Assembly: GCA_030686995.1 (NCBI GenBank)
Contig: CM060703.1
Location: 110,762,361 to 110,826,360 of the forward strand
Length of the DNA stretch: 64,000 nt
Direction of reading: 5' to 3'
From: Artemisia argyi
Lineage: Eukaryota; Streptophyta; Magnoliopsida; Asterales; Asteraceae
The notes beneath the pieces were generated by a model. It worked only from the letters and a program-made list of their open reading frames with translations, was not told the origin of the DNA and did not search any database. Within the stretch, counting starts at the first letter, position 1, and each line of letters starts with the position of its first letter. The position numbers were made by a program, and so were the translations under genes. Shown here in pieces: positions 1-11,547 of the stretch.

Positions 1-140
1 CAGTTTTTACACTGTTTTCTTTTGCACCTTGTGATCCCTTTTGCTAAGCCCCAACTATCATTTCCCTTAAAAACTAAACTGATTTTGGAATCTAACAATA
101 CAATTTCAAATTAATTATACTTCCAAGCATGTTTTCATAC

Positions 141-147
141 TATATAA
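141..147 (+). promoter_or_regulatory. TATA-like box before the S1 accessory ORF
   Basis: TATATAA lies 65 bases upstream of the ATG at 212, in an otherwise A/C-rich leader. In copy S2 a TATAAATA stands in the equivalent position before the homologous ORF. This suggests that the accessory ORF is transcribed from its own internal promoter. A TATA match in AT-rich DNA is weak alone; the shared position in both copies is what supports it. Confidence 0.4.
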
Positions 148-211
148 TTCCCATGCATGTTTAATTCACATTCCATCATCCTCAACCTTCATCAAACATC
201 ATCTTTTTATC

Positions 212-838
212 ATGTCATCACCAAGAACCACCTATTCAAACAATGCCAAGAAACAAAAACTTGTCATTATTCCACCAAAACAACTATTCATTGACCTCAC
301 AAATGAAGACAACACCACCCCATCACCACCACCTCAATGCTCATCTCCTAGTGCACCAAATGCACCCTCCAAAACACCATCAACAAATGGAGCCTCTACT
401 TCCTCCATACCATCCACTTCATCCATAAATGACTACATAAACACCCACTTAACTCCTCCAACAATTGATCAACCATCACAACCTACCAATGAAAACACAA
501 CTCTTGCACTAACCCTCTCATTATCACCATTAACACCTCTTGATGCACACTTCTCATCATCCCCTATCAATCCACCAACCTATAACCCCGTCTCATGGAG
601 CTTACTTGAAGCTCATGGAGACACTTGCCTTTGTTGCATCCACAACCGAACAATTGTGTTCGGACTAAGAGATGAGATGCAATACATGTTTTCTCACATT
701 GAAAACTTGTTGCATCAACCACCAACAACAAACACAACTCCTCCACCACCATCAACAAACACAAATCCTCCACCACCATCAACAAACACTCCTCCACCAT
801 CACCATCTCCATGTTCACCATCCATTCCTCCCAATTAA
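212..838 (+). CDS. SIRE accessory ORF (208 aa), Ser/Thr/Pro-rich with CxCC motif
   Basis: This ORF lies between pol and the 3' LTR, where Sireviruses often carry an extra gene that some authors call env-like. The start is the first ATG (212). Residues 1-35 are basic with a hydrophobic patch (KLVIIPPKQLFIDL). Residues 36-125 are low-complexity Ser/Thr/Pro/Asn. Around 130-170 is a compact segment, HGDTCLCCI then IENLL. The tail is a Pro/Thr/Asn repeat (PPPPSTNTN). The homologous ORF of S2 (11548-12252) shares the H-x3-C-x-CC-I and IExLL residues at the same place but little else. I see no signal peptide or convincing membrane helix, so the name envelope is not supported. Function is unknown. 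It is intact in this copy. Confidence 0.65.
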   Translation: MSSPRTTYSNNAKKQKLVIIPPKQLFIDLTNEDNTTPSPPPQCSSPSAPNAPSKTPSTNGASTSSIPSTSSINDYINTHLTPPTIDQPSQPTNENTTLALTLSLSPLTPLDAHFSSSPINPPTYNPVSWSLLEAHGDTCLCCIHNRTIVFGLRDEMQYMFSHIENLLHQPPTTNTTPPPPSTNTNPPPPSTNTPPPSPSPCSPSIPPN

Positions 839-1139
839 ACATGCTTGGTGTCTTACAAATAAAACTGTCTTAAACCATTTTGGATGGCAAGCTCTAGAGA
901 GGACTCTCATGTTTGAGCTTTGGTTTATTATTTAAGTGATGATTGTAAGCCTTTAAGGCTTTTGTTAGTTGCATTACTTGTTATGTTTGTTAATGTAATG
1001 CTTGTTGTATCTATTTAACTTTATCAATGTTATGGTTATGTTTAGTTTCTACTCTTGCATGCTATATACACATATATGTTGCTTGTTCACTAAATATTTT
1101 TGCAAGAATTCCATATCTCGATTTCTTTTTTACCTCAAA

Positions 1140-1308
1140 ACGAGGGGGAGTATACTTCAAGGGGGAGCTCCAATAAAATCGGGATAACCTTTTTGATGCT
1201 AACAAAAAGGGGGAGAATTGATATAAACTCACAATAATACTTGTATATATACTAATTTAATTTTCGATTAATGAGTTTAAATTTTGTAATCATCAAAAAG
1301 GGGGAGAT
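1140..1308 (+). promoter_or_regulatory. Polypurine tract cluster of S1
   Basis: Four GGGGGAG tracts occur between the accessory ORF and the 3' LTR: near 1143, 1160, 1205 and 1295. The last, AAAAAGGGGGAGAT at 1295-1308, directly abuts the LTR terminal TG and is the expected primer for plus-strand DNA synthesis. Repeated tracts of this kind are typical of Sireviruses. Confidence 0.8.
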
Positions 1309-1698
1309 TGTTGACATAAATAATGTATGAAAACGTTATTTATATTTTTCGATATCTCTATATTTTGACGATCACAAAATGTAAACTCATCAATCATAAG
1401 ATTACTACGTAAACAAGTATTAAGCTAGTTTATAGCATTATATCCAACTTAATCACTTAAGGTATGGATAAACAAGTGCTTAATACATTTCATGATCAAA
1501 GGGGTATTTAATTAAATAATACAAAGTTTATTTAATTATATAAACATATTATATATTTTTGAAAAACACTTTTGGTAATAAAGAAAAATGTTTTAATCAT
1601 ACTAAATATATGATTTCAAAATTTTAACCCAAATCAGGTAGTTTTTCACCAAATAAACTTTCCCCACTAAAAGACAAGTTTTCTGGCCGTTACAGCTC

Positions 1699-1815
1699 GG
1701 CGGCCCCCTTAATTATAAGGGGCGGTCCCCTTAATTTTAAGGGGGCCGGCCATGATTTAAGGGGACCGGCCAGGCTCCTGTGTCAGAAATTGTCAGAATT
1801 TTTCTCCTATAAATA
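1699..1815 (+). promoter_or_regulatory. LTR promoter of S1: GGCGGCCCCCTTAA repeats plus TATA
   Basis: A run of short inverted and direct repeats (GGCGGCCCCCTTAA, AAGGGGACCGGCC) spans 1699-1772, followed by TATAAATA at 1808-1815. The same arrangement is seen in the S2 LTRs (5448-5555, 13117-13224). It is the GC-rich exception in an AT-rich LTR and is most simply read as upstream activating repeats and core promoter. No experimental evidence is available. Confidence 0.6.
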
Positions 1816-2092
1816 CCATCTTAATTCTGGAATTTTGCCTTACCTTTTGCACGAAATTTTCAGATCTCAAACTCTCTAAACATCCTCCAAAACCCTTTGA
1901 TCATTAGTATATTAATCCTTGTTTCAAGTGATTCAATCCCTTCTCATCCATCCTCATCCAAAGTGCAAAAGAAGAACACTCCTTCTACAACTAAGTTCAA
2001 GAAATATTGAAGTGTAGTTGTGCATAGTGTATATATATTATTTGTGAAGTTGTGTTGTGTTTATAATAAGTAGTTTATAAGAAATAGAAGTT

Positions 2093-2290
2093 GTGTAGGA
2101 AGTAGAAGTTGGTTAGTAGTGAAGTAGTGTAGTTGTGAAGAAGATAGGTGTGAAGTAGATTGAAGTGAAGAAGATAGTTGTGAAGAAGAAAGGTGTGAAG
2201 AAGATAGTTGTGAAGAAGAAAGGTGTGAAGAAGATAGGTGTGAAGTAGATAGGTGTGAAGAAGTTGTGTAGAAGTTGTGATCAAGTTGTG
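2093..2290 (+). repeat. GTGTGAAGAAGATAG minisatellite in S1 LTR
   Basis: About twelve imperfect 15-base units of GTGTGAAGAAGATAG/AAAG occur in tandem, downstream of the LTR TATA box and therefore in the predicted transcript. The S2 LTRs carry a shorter version (about 5876-6010 and 13530-13665), so copy number varies between family members. The Ser/Leu-rich minus-strand reading frames here come from this repeat and are not genes. Confidence 0.75.
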
Positions 2291-2648
2291 ACGTAGTTGT
2301 GTTGTGTAAATTGGTGTGTAAGGTTTTCTCCGCCATAAGGGAGTTTGTTGACATAGTGAAGAAAACTCTCGAGTAGGTGACTCGGGGAGTGGAGTAGGAA
2401 CAAGGAAGGTGACCTTGTAGCCGAACCACTATAAATCCTTGTGTTATGGTTTGATCTCTCCAACTCTTTTCATTACTTACTTATTTACCTATACTATATT
2501 AGCTTAGTTAGTTAGTTACTATATAATTGTTCATATAGTGCAAGTATTGAAATCACATAAACTAGAATCGAAGTTTTTAAAACAAACTTGTTTTTATAAA
2601 TTTAAAAAGGACATAAAACTATTCAACCCCCCCTTCTAGTTTTCCACA

Positions 2649-2887
2649 ATGTGTGTATATTTGTTTTCTTTAATGTTGTTTTTTATGTTAGTTTAGCTTT
2701 GCTTTATATTTCATAGTTTAGTTTTTAACCAAATCTTGTTTCATCAGATCCATTAGATTACTCAAACTTTGAGTCTTTAAGCTACGTTGGTTTTGGTTGT
2801 AATTATTATTGTAAATATACTACATGTGGTGGTTACTACAGTTTTGGTGTTTGATTAGCTTTTGTGTTTTTTTTTTTTTTATTTTAG
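2649..2887 (+). other. Probable intron or upstream flank of the DUF1985 gene
   Basis: This AT-rich stretch ends in a T tract and TTTTAG, a good splice acceptor directly before coding sequence. S1 is inserted at its left edge. Nothing else is recognisable. Confidence 0.5.
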
Positions 2888-3803
2888 GAATATAAAGCCA
2901 AACCCATCATTAGAAGTAATCCGAATTACCTTTCTCTAATAAAATCCATATTGAATAAAAAACCTAGGAAGTTGTTTCGAGCTACTTGTTTTGGTAAATG
3001 GTTGGACCTTTCTTATTTTGATCACGAACCACATATGATAGATTATATCTTACAAAAACAATGTTGTCCGAGTAATGCTCATTATGATATGCCAATTGTA
3101 TATTATGTTGAAGAACGTCCTATACATTTTGGCAGATCAGAATTTTGTCTTATCAATGGTTTTCAATTTGGAAATGTAAGTTTTAGCTCATATAAGTCGG
3201 GACATCTCAATTTTAGGAAGAGGGTTTTTCCAAACCACGCAGGTAAAAAGGTCACCAATTTAGATATTATTGGTCTAATTGAAGATGAACGGGCATTTGG
3301 TATTATATACGACGAAGATGCAGTACGTCTTTGTCTATTGTTAGCATTGGAGGTTATCTTTAGGGCAGATTATTGGTTGAAGAAGTTGATGATACATTCT
3401 TCCGATTAATTGAAAACCTTGATGACTAGGATGCTTTTCCGTGGGGAGAGTATATTTGGAGACATTTGTATGATCAAATTTTGGATGTGGCTGATAAACA
3501 CAAGTATAAATTCCTTCAAGGTATTAACAAAGGCCGCAAGTTTGTTCCAACATATACGCTTTCAGGCTTTGTTTGGGCTTTCAAGGTTAGTATTTTTTAT
3601 TAATATTTTAATGTATGTTACTTATGGTATGTTTTATTCACTGAATTTGAAGCATTTGTTACCATTTTATAGATATGGATACTGGAATCATTTGAAAGAA
3701 CCATTCTTTGGTGGATAAAGTGCCAGAAATGATACCAAGAGGAGTATCGTGGTCAAAGAATCCAACATTTAAAAGATCATATTATGAGTATCTTTTTGGA
3801 AAG
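2888..3803 (+). pseudogene. DUF1985-family gene, 5' exons (disrupted)
   Basis: Exon 2888-3585 follows a TTTTAG acceptor and encodes the DUF1985 signature: FRATCFGKWLDL, then the ERPIHFGRSEFCLINGFQFG box, then a VDDTFFRL/AFPWGEYIW region. DUF1985 proteins in plants are usually fused to Ulp1-like cysteine proteases or carried by Mutator-like elements. An 87-base intron (3586 GT to 3672 AG) leads to exon 3673-3803, which carries IPRGVSWSKNPTFKR. Damage is visible: a one-base loss near 3360 shifts frame, a TAG replaces a likely Trp codon near 3427, and another shift lies near 3715. The next intron starts with GT at 3804 and holds the whole 30-kb element B. The remaining exons are at 34093-34958. 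Function is unknown; this copy is dead. Confidence 0.75.
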
Positions 3804-5057
3804 GTAAAACTCTTCATCAAATTTGTAATATTAATGATTTCTGTTGTAACACCCCAACCAGACAAGGGTAAAAGTGGCACAACAATATGGTGTTACATCA
3901 GAACAAATCAAAAGCGGAAGTCTTAAATAAATAACTTACTTTAAATGACTATGGTCAAAATCTTCAATTCAACTCTACACTCAATCCCAGAAACCATCCC
4001 AAAGCTAGCTCGAATACCTGCCGCGGTGAAAGAAAATGCGGCTGAGCTTAAAAAGCCAGTGAACAGATATATATAAAATGAAACGAAATATAAGTACTGA
4101 AGTACAAGAGATATCTTTTGGGAAAAAACATATTTAAGTATAACGGATAATACAGAAATAAAATGTGTAGGTTAGGTAAGGAATTCATACAGTCACCTGT
4201 ATAAACAGAGTCAGAACCATAATAATACCATAAGCTCAGAAACAGATAATTTATCATAATCATAATCATATATAAGGCAACATAATGGAGTAGCTAGCTC
4301 CCAGAATTTGTGAAGGACGTATATTGCACACACAGCCACATTCACCAGATAACAAATAACATATAACATATAACAGATAACAGAAATAGATCTAGGATGC
4401 ATCCATACGCCCCCTCCCAACATATACATTTGCAGCCAACCTAGGGACGTGGCAGAACATCACTCTACTGCCCTAGAGTCATGTCAGAGGTGCATCCCTG
4501 ACACGGACATTGAACCCCCATGCCTAGTGAAACTCATGTAATCAAATGGTTAATATTTAAGGGTTCAAACATAATTTTCATATCAGAAAGTTCAATAACA
4601 AAGTTTTCATATCAAAGGTTCAAAAATAGAAGGTTCATAGCAAAGGTTTAAATCAGAAGGTTCAAAATAGAAAGTTCATGGCAGAAGTTGTAATCACGAA
4701 GGAAACCTTAAGAGTAAGGCCAGAATATCAATACCTGATGCGTGGGGATTGCACCAGGCTTTACCTCTCGAGGGATCTCGAGAAGCTTACAACCCCCACC
4801 AGGCAGTGTACCTGATCGATGTATTATAGTATAATGACAAGTACCGGGGGATTGATCGTTCAGCTAGGAATAGTGTCTCTAGGATTAGAAAACCTAAATA
4901 CTAGTTCAAGAGATGAGGGATGATTCTTTTTGTATTTTTTTTTTATATTTTTAAGAAAGCAAGTAAATATCTCGGGTTTGAAGGATTTGGGCGGAAATAG
5001 TTGCCAGTCAACTAACCCAATACTACGATGCAATCAAAATAAAATACTAAAAATAAA

Positions 5058-6374
5058 TGTTGACATAAATAATGCCTAAAAACATTATTAACATGTTATC
5101 AATATCTCTATGTTTTGATTATCACAAAATATAAACTCATATAACTAAAACTTGTGACATAAACAAGTATTTAGTGATTAATATTTCTCTTTACATCCAA
5201 ATCACTTAAGGTATGAATAAACAAAGTGTTTAGTGCATTTTATGATCAAAGGGGTATTTAATTAACTAATGCAATGTTTATTTAATTATATAAACATAAT
5301 ATATATTTTTGAAAAACACTTTTGGTAATAAAGAAAAATGTTTTATTCATACTAAATATATGAATTCAAATTTTTAACCAAAATCAGTTAGTTTTTCACC
5401 AAATAAACTTTCTCCACTAAAAGACAAAGATTCTGGCCGTTTCAGCTGGGCGGCCCCCTTAATTATAAGGGGCGGTCCCCTTAAAATTAAGGGGACCGGC
5501 CTTGATTTAAGGGGACCGGCCACGCTCCTCTGTCAGAATCTGTTGCCTATAAATACCACCTTAAACCTGGATTTTTTCCTCACCTTTTGCACTACTAAAC
5601 TTTCTGATCTAGATCCAAATCTCCATTCTTTTATCCTTTGATCATAAGTGTATAAATTCTTTGTTTCAAAGTGATCCAACCTTCATCCTCTCAAGTGCAA
5701 GAGAAGAATACTTCTATCCCTCAAGACAAGAAGTATTACAACTTGTTGTGATCTCCACATCCAAGTTGTTGGTGCATCATCAAAGATCATTTACATTATT
5801 CTTTGTGAAGATTGTTGTGAATATTTGATTGTAGTTAGTTGTGTTAGATATAAGTTGTGTGATTAGTTAGTAGCTTGGTGTGAAGAAGATAAGCTAGGTA
5901 CTAGATTGGTGTGAAGAAGATAGGTGTGGAGTAGTTAGTTGTGAAGTAGATTGATTTGAAGAAGTTATGTAGAAGTTGTGACTTAGGTGTGACGAAGTTG
6001 TGGTGTGAAAAGTGGTGTGTAGATTGGTGTGTAGATTGGTGTGTACGGTTTTCTCCGCCATAAGGGAGCTTGTTGATATAGTGAAGAAAACTCTCGAGTT
6101 AGGTGCTCGGGGAGTGGAGTAGGGCAAGGAAGGTGTCCTTGTAGCCGAACCACTATAAATCTCTTGTCTCGCGGTTCGATCTTTTCATCTCTTACTTATT
6201 TCATTACTTATCTTTATAATATATTGTGTAGTATTATTTGTTTATATTGTACAAGACTTGAGATCACATATTATCGAATCTAAGTTTTTAAAAGCTAAGC
6301 AAAACTCTAAAACTAATTTTTATAACGAAGTAAAAAGACGTAAAACTATTCAACCCCCCTTTTAGTTTTCCACA
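5058..6374 (+). repeat. 5' LTR of S2 (1317 bp)
   Basis: The promoter block is at 5448-5520 and TATAAATA at 5548-5555. It differs from the 3' LTR by a few substitutions and two indels (a duplicated GTTAGATATAAGTTGT segment near 5840 and a 12-base difference near 6020), which implies a fairly recent insertion. Confidence 0.95.
5448..5555 (+). promoter_or_regulatory. S2 5' LTR promoter block
   Basis: GGGCGGCCCCCTTAA, AAGGGGCGGTCCCC and two AAGGGGACCGGCC repeats are followed 28 bases later by TATAAATA. An equivalent block stands before the internal accessory ORF at 11296-11513. Confidence 0.6.
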
Positions 6375-6376
6375 AT

Positions 6377-6390
6377 TGGTATCAAGAGCC
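6377..6390 (+). promoter_or_regulatory. Primer binding site of S2 (initiator tRNA-Met)
   Basis: TGGTATCAAGAGCC begins two bases after the 5' LTR. It is complementary to the 3' end of plant initiator tRNA-Met with a one-base slip (TGGTATCAGAGCC is the usual form). This fixes plus orientation. Confidence 0.85.
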
Positions 6391-6442
6391 ACGTCTAGCA
6401 AGATTTTTAAAATATATTGTATTTTAAAACTTGTAACGATCT

Positions 6443-9400
6443 ATGGAATCTGAAAAATATTTAGAAGGGCAATCTATGCAAAGACCACCACTATTTGAAA
6501 GTGATGGATTTTTATATTGGAAAAATAGATTCGAAACGTATGTGAAATCAAAAGATCTTGATCTTTGGCATATTATTACCTTTGGTGATTTTCCTCCTAT
6601 TCAATATAATGTTGAAACTAAAATGAATGAAATTGTATCTTTTGAAGAACAAAATGATGATTTAAAAAAGAAATTAGCAAAAAATAATGAGGCTAAAATG
6701 GTAATTTATAATGCGTTACCACGCAAAGAATATGAAAGAATTTTTATGTGTAAAACCGCCAAAGAAATTTGGGATTCTTTACTAATTACTCACCAAGGTA
6801 ATAGCCAAGTCAAAGATAATAAAATAGATCTTCTTGTACAACAATATGAACAATTTACGATTCCGGAAGAGGAATCAATTGATAATGCTTTTGCTAAGTT
6901 TAACACTATCATCACAAGTTTAAAAGCACTTGATGAGACATTTTCTAGTAAAAATTGTGTTAGGAAATTTCTTAGGGCATTGCATCCGAAATGGCGAGCT
7001 AAGGTCACGGCAATCGAAGAATCAAAGAACTTGATGACGTTATCACTAGATGAACTAATTGGCAACTTGAAGGTTCATGAAGAAATCATAAGAAGAGATT
7101 CGGAAACGGTCAAAGTCAAGAAAGAACAAACTAAATCCATTGCTCTAAAAGCCAAAAAGGAACCTAGTGATGATGATGATTCAAGTGACGAAAGTGAAGA
7201 CGAAGAATATGCAATGGCTGTAAGAGAATTCAAGAAGTTCTTCAAGAGACGAGGAAGATTTACTAGATCATCACGAGACGAAAGAAAAGCATTCCAAAGG
7301 AATAGAAGTGACAACTATGGGAAAAGAAAGTGCTTTAGATGTGGAAGTCCAAATCATCTCATTGGCGAATGTCTAAAGCCACCGGGTTATGAAAGTCAAG
7401 GTGCTTTTGTTAGTGGAACATGGAGTGATAGTGACAAAGAAGAAGTTGAAAAGCCAAAAGACGAAAAGTGTTTTATGGCAAAAGAAACCGACGAAATATG
7501 TTTAGGAATTGACTTGGAACCTGACGAATGGATCAAAGATAGCGGATGTTCGAGACACATGACGGGGAATCGCAATCTGTTCTCTACATACAAGGCATAC
7601 AATGGAGGTAATGTTATTTTTGGTAGTGACTTTCGTGGAAAAATCATTGGCAAAGGTACGATCTCTCAAGACTCACTTATTATTGAAAATGTAGAGCATG
7701 TAGATAAATTAACATATAACTTGCTTAGTGTAGGACAAATATGTGATAATAAATGTAGAGTCACATTTACCGAAGATGATAGCGAAATAGTTAAGAATGG
7801 AAAAATTATAGGTAGAGGAATTAGAAAAGGTGGCATATATGTTATGAAACTAGGAAACAAACCTGAGGATAGGATATGCCTAACGACCCTAGATGAAAAC
7901 TCTACACTATGGCATAGGAGATTAGGACATGCTAACATGTAACAAATACAATCTTTGGCCTCTAAGGAATTAGTTAGAAATTTGCCTAATCTAAAATATG
8001 ACAAGCATTTTTGTGATGCATGTAAAATTGGAAAACAAGCTCATGCTAGTCACAAAGCCAAGAATATAGTATCCACTACTAGATGCCTAGAATTATTACA
8101 TATGGATCTTTTTGGTCCATCCGCTGTGCGGAGCTATGGAGGAAACAAATATACCTTAGTGATAGTAGATGACTACTCACGATACACGTGGACTAGGTTT
8201 TTAAGTGACAAGACACAAGCCTTTGAAAAATTCGAAATATTTAGTAAAATGATTTAAAATAAATTAGGATGCTCAATAGTTGCCATTAGGACGGACCATG
8301 GTAGGGAATTTGATAACGAAGTACAATTCGGAAAATATTGCGAGTTAAATGGAATATCTCACAATTTCTCCGCTCCTCGTACTCCTCAATCAAATGGCGT
8401 AGTAGAAAGAAAAAATAGGTCACTACAAGAAATGAGTAGAAATATGTTAAATGAACAATCCATCCCACAAAAATTTTGGTGTCACGCCGTAGATACATCA
8501 ACTTATATTTTAAATAGGGTATCAATTAGAAGAATTCTAGGAAAAACTCCTTATGAGTTATTAAGAGGTAGAAAACCAAACTTAAGCTACTTTAAGGTAT
8601 TTGGAAGTAAATGCTATATTTTAAACACTAAGGACTATCTCACTAAGTTTGATCCAAAATCATATGAAGGAATATTTTTAGGATACTCACAAAATAGCAA
8701 AGCGTATATAATACTTAACAAACACTCCATGAAAGTAGAGGAATCACTAAATGTAACATTTGATGAAACACCACCACCTCCTAAAACATTACCTTTAGAA
8801 GATGATGATTTAGTCGAAGATGAAGCTATTGAGGTTAGTAAAACAAAACTCATAGGAAATGATAATGAAGACATCCACTTAGAAAATAACGAAACTGTTA
8901 ATATTAAAGAATCTAGATCACATCCATTAGATAATATAATAGGACATCTTAACCAAAGAACCCTTAGGTCACAAGCCCAAGATAAAAACAATTTCTTTTG
9001 TTTCCTCTCAGCAATAGAACCTAAGAATATTAGCGAAGCTTTAAAGGATGAAAGTTGGGTTATAGCTATGCAAGAAGAATTAAATCAATTTAAGGCAAAT
9101 GATGTTTGGGAATTAGTCCCAAATCCAAAGGATATGACCATCATAGGAACCAAACGGGTATATAGGAATAAGTTAGATGAGAATGGAATAGTTACTAGGA
9201 ATAAAGCTAGGTTAGTTGCCCAAGGTTATAATCAACAAGAAGGAATTGATTATGACGAAACTTATGCCCCCGTAGCTAGACTAGAATCGATTAGGATGTT
9301 ACTTGCCTATGCTTGCGCCCTAGATTTTAAGTTATTCCAAATGGATGTGAAAAGTGCATTCCTTAACGGTTTTATCAATGAGGAGGTATATGTGGCACAA

Positions 9401-10548
9401 CCTCCACGATTCATTGACTTCGCAAAACCTGATTATGTTTATAAGTTAAAGAAAGCTTTGTATGGACTCAAACAAGCTCCCAAAGCTTGGTATGATCGAT
9501 TAAAAGCTTTTCTTATTAAACATGATTATTCCATGGGAATGGTAGATAACACTCTTTTCACTAAAAGGAAAGACCCAAATCTCATCATTGTCCAAATATA
9601 TGTTGATGACATTATATTTGGATCGACTTGTCAAGACATGTGTGATGAATTTGCCAAAATCATGCATGATGAGTTTGAGATGAGTATGATGGGTGAACTT
9701 AACTTCTTCCTAGGATTATACAAATAAAACAATTAGAAGATGGAATATTTTTTAACCAATCTAAGTACATTAAGGAAATGCTTAAGAAGTTTGGCCTAGA
9801 AGACTCAAAACCCATGAAAACTCCCATGTCTACGGAGGTAAAGCTCACAAAGGATGATGAAGGTGAGTCCGTAGATAACACCAAGTATAGAGGAATGATA
9901 GGTAGTTTACTATACTTGACGACAAGTAGACCCGACATCATGTTTAGTGTCTGCCTTTGTGCCCATTTTCAAGAGGATCCCAAAACCTCTCACCTAGAAG
10001 CGGTTAAGCGTATCTTCCGATACATTAAAGGCACTATACACTTAGGATTATGGTATCCTAAGGAATCCGGCATAGAAACCATTGTCTATGCGGATTCGGA
10101 TCATGCGGGAGACTACATAGATAGAAAGAGCACTAGCGGTATTTGCACGTTTATGGGATGTTGTCTAACGTCTTGGTTTTCGAAGAAGCAAACCACTCTT
10201 GCTATTTCTACCACCGAAGCCGAATATGTAAGCGCCAGAAAGGCACGTAAACAAGCACTATGGATGAAACAAGCTCTCGTAGACTATGGCATTAGGTTAG
10301 AAAATGTCCCCATTATGTGCGATAACAAAGGTGCGATAGATTTAAGTAAAAATCCGGTGCAACACTCTAGGACTAAACACATAGAAATACGTCACCATTT
10401 TCTTAGGGATAATGTACAAAAAGGAAATATATCTATAGAAAAGGTTGCATCGGAAGACAACATTGCGGATATATTCACAAAACCCCTTAAGCGTGAATTA
10501 TTCAACCACTTGCATTTAGGATTAGGAATGATGGAACAAGTTGACTAA
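6443..10548 (+). pseudogene. Copia gag-pol polyprotein of S2 (inactivated)
   Basis: This is a single Gag-Pol frame of about 1370 codons, ATG at 6443. Gag has the UBN2-type domain (residues 10-200) and a zinc knuckle [14 protein letters not shown] near residue 297. Protease carries [10 protein letters not shown] near 366. Integrase has the WHRRLGHA zinc-binding start near 490, DLFGPS/VDDYSRYTW near 551-575, a TDHGREF acidic site, and PQSNGVVERKN with the catalytic Glu. Reverse transcriptase spans about 860-1090 with QMDVKSAFLNG and YVDD. RNase H has YADSDHAGD and ISTTEAEY. Breaks: TAA at 7940-7942 and at 8255-8257 in integrase, and a two-base insertion near 9720 shifting the last third, which resumes in the frame ending at 10548. 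Domain order PR-IN-RT-RH is diagnostic of Copia; sequence and context indicate Sirevirus. Confidence 0.93.
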
Positions 10549-11295
10549 ATTATATTGAATTATTTCAAATTTATACTTGCATGAAATTTATTTTTCTTCC
10601 ATTTCACCTTTTTCTGAGTCTAGGAATCTATTTCGCACAAAACTAAAGATTGAGAAAATTTATTTTCTTTGCATAAATTTTTTGTTTGTAAAACTCAATC
10701 AATTTTCTCTAAAAATTATTCTCACAATTTAGGAATCCCATGAAAATCATTTTCCTTGCATTGTTGACTAATTCTAAAAACATTGTATTTCAAAATCATG
10801 CATAAATTCTCACATAAATTGTCAGGATATATAATCTAATATATGTCTTTGACATTCATAATTGAGCAAAAATTGAATCAAGGAGATTATTTGGATTGTT
10901 TCTTAGGATCGTTATTTCTTTTTGCTTCTAGGAGTCTAAACAATCACAACTCCACATTTGTTGCATATAGACACTCACTAGGACAAATTCACTAATAATG
11001 GTGTCATCTTGATCCATCACTAGTTTTTCACTCACTAATTATCCTTGCCTTTAATCTAAGATAGATGCATTAGGAAGTTTAATTATGCTTGCCTTTATTT
11101 GCCTCCTCTTGCTTATTATATGTTGATTATTTGCTCTTTTGCTTATGTGTTTTTGCATGCATGTTATATCTTGATTAGAGTAGACTCTATATTGCCTAAG
11201 AAAATTGAACTTGCTTGAATTCTAATCCAAACACATAACCTTTCTGCAAATTTTCTGCCAAAAACCCAATTCTGGCAACCTGGAAATCACCAGAT
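10549..11295 (+). other. Non-coding spacer between pol and accessory unit in S2
   Basis: This is a 750-bp AT-rich stretch after the pol stop. No ORF, tRNA or clear repeat was seen. It separates the gag-pol unit from the internal promoter-like block at 11296. Confidence 0.7.
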
Positions 11296-11513
11296 GGGCG
11301 GCCCCCTTAATTTTGTAAGGCGGCCCCCTTAATCATTAAGGGGACCGCCCCCTAATTAAGGGGATCGGCCATCTGATGGTCGGGTTTACAGAATCTTTTC
11401 TGCTTTTTAGCCCATTTCAACCTACATTTCCCATTTTTCACCAACACATTTTGTCCTAATCTCCCAAACAAACCTTATCCATCCTTAAACACACAAATCT
11501 TACACTATAAATA
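11296..11513 (+). promoter_or_regulatory. Internal promoter-like block before the S2 accessory ORF
   Basis: GGGCGGCCCCCTTAA, GGCGGCCCCCTTAA, AAGGGGACCGCCCCC and AAGGGGATCGGCC lie in 11296-11370, the same repeat vocabulary as the LTR promoter at 5448-5520. TATAAATA, identical to the LTR TATA, is at 11506-11513, 35 bases before the ORF ATG. The sequence between differs from the LTR, so this is not a simple recent LTR copy. It is inferred to drive a separate accessory transcript. Confidence 0.55.
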
Positions 11514-11547
11514 TCCCCAATCCTCAACACTCTCCATTCATCCCATC

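Larger units (their letters stand above)
1..2648 (+). mobile_element. SIRE/Maximus-type Copia retrotransposon S1, 3' portion
   Basis: The window opens inside this Ty1/copia element, after its pol. Visible parts are the accessory ORF (212-838), a cluster of polypurine tracts (1140-1308) and the 3' LTR (1309-2648). Multiple GGGGGAG tracts before the 3' LTR and an extra ORF after pol are hallmarks of the Sirevirus (SIRE1/Maximus) lineage. The layout is the same as in the second copy S2 (5058-14038), with clearly diverged sequence, so the two are separate insertions. The gag-pol half and 5' LTR lie outside the window. The right flank begins ATGTG (2649-2653), which should be the target-site duplication but cannot be compared with the left side. 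Confidence 0.9.
1309..2648 (+). repeat. 3' LTR of Copia element S1 (1340 bp)
   Basis: The LTR begins TGTTGACATAAATAATG right after the polypurine tract and ends TTTTCCACA, matching both termini of the S2 LTRs. It contains the GC-rich promoter block and TATA box near 1699-1815 and a GAAGAAG-type minisatellite in the transcribed part. It differs from the S2 LTRs at many sites, so it is a different subfamily or an older insertion. Confidence 0.9.

Noticed and set aside
2061..2429. Minus-strand Ser/Leu-rich ORFs in the SIRE LTRs (also 5894-6127 and 13546-13817)
   Set aside because: They are the complement of the GAAGAAG minisatellite and LTR sequence; composition and position explain them without a gene.
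4048..4429. Minus-strand hydrophobic ORFs (also 31700-32189)
   Set aside because: They fall in both B LTRs, share no domain and use weak starts; chance frames in AT-rich LTR.
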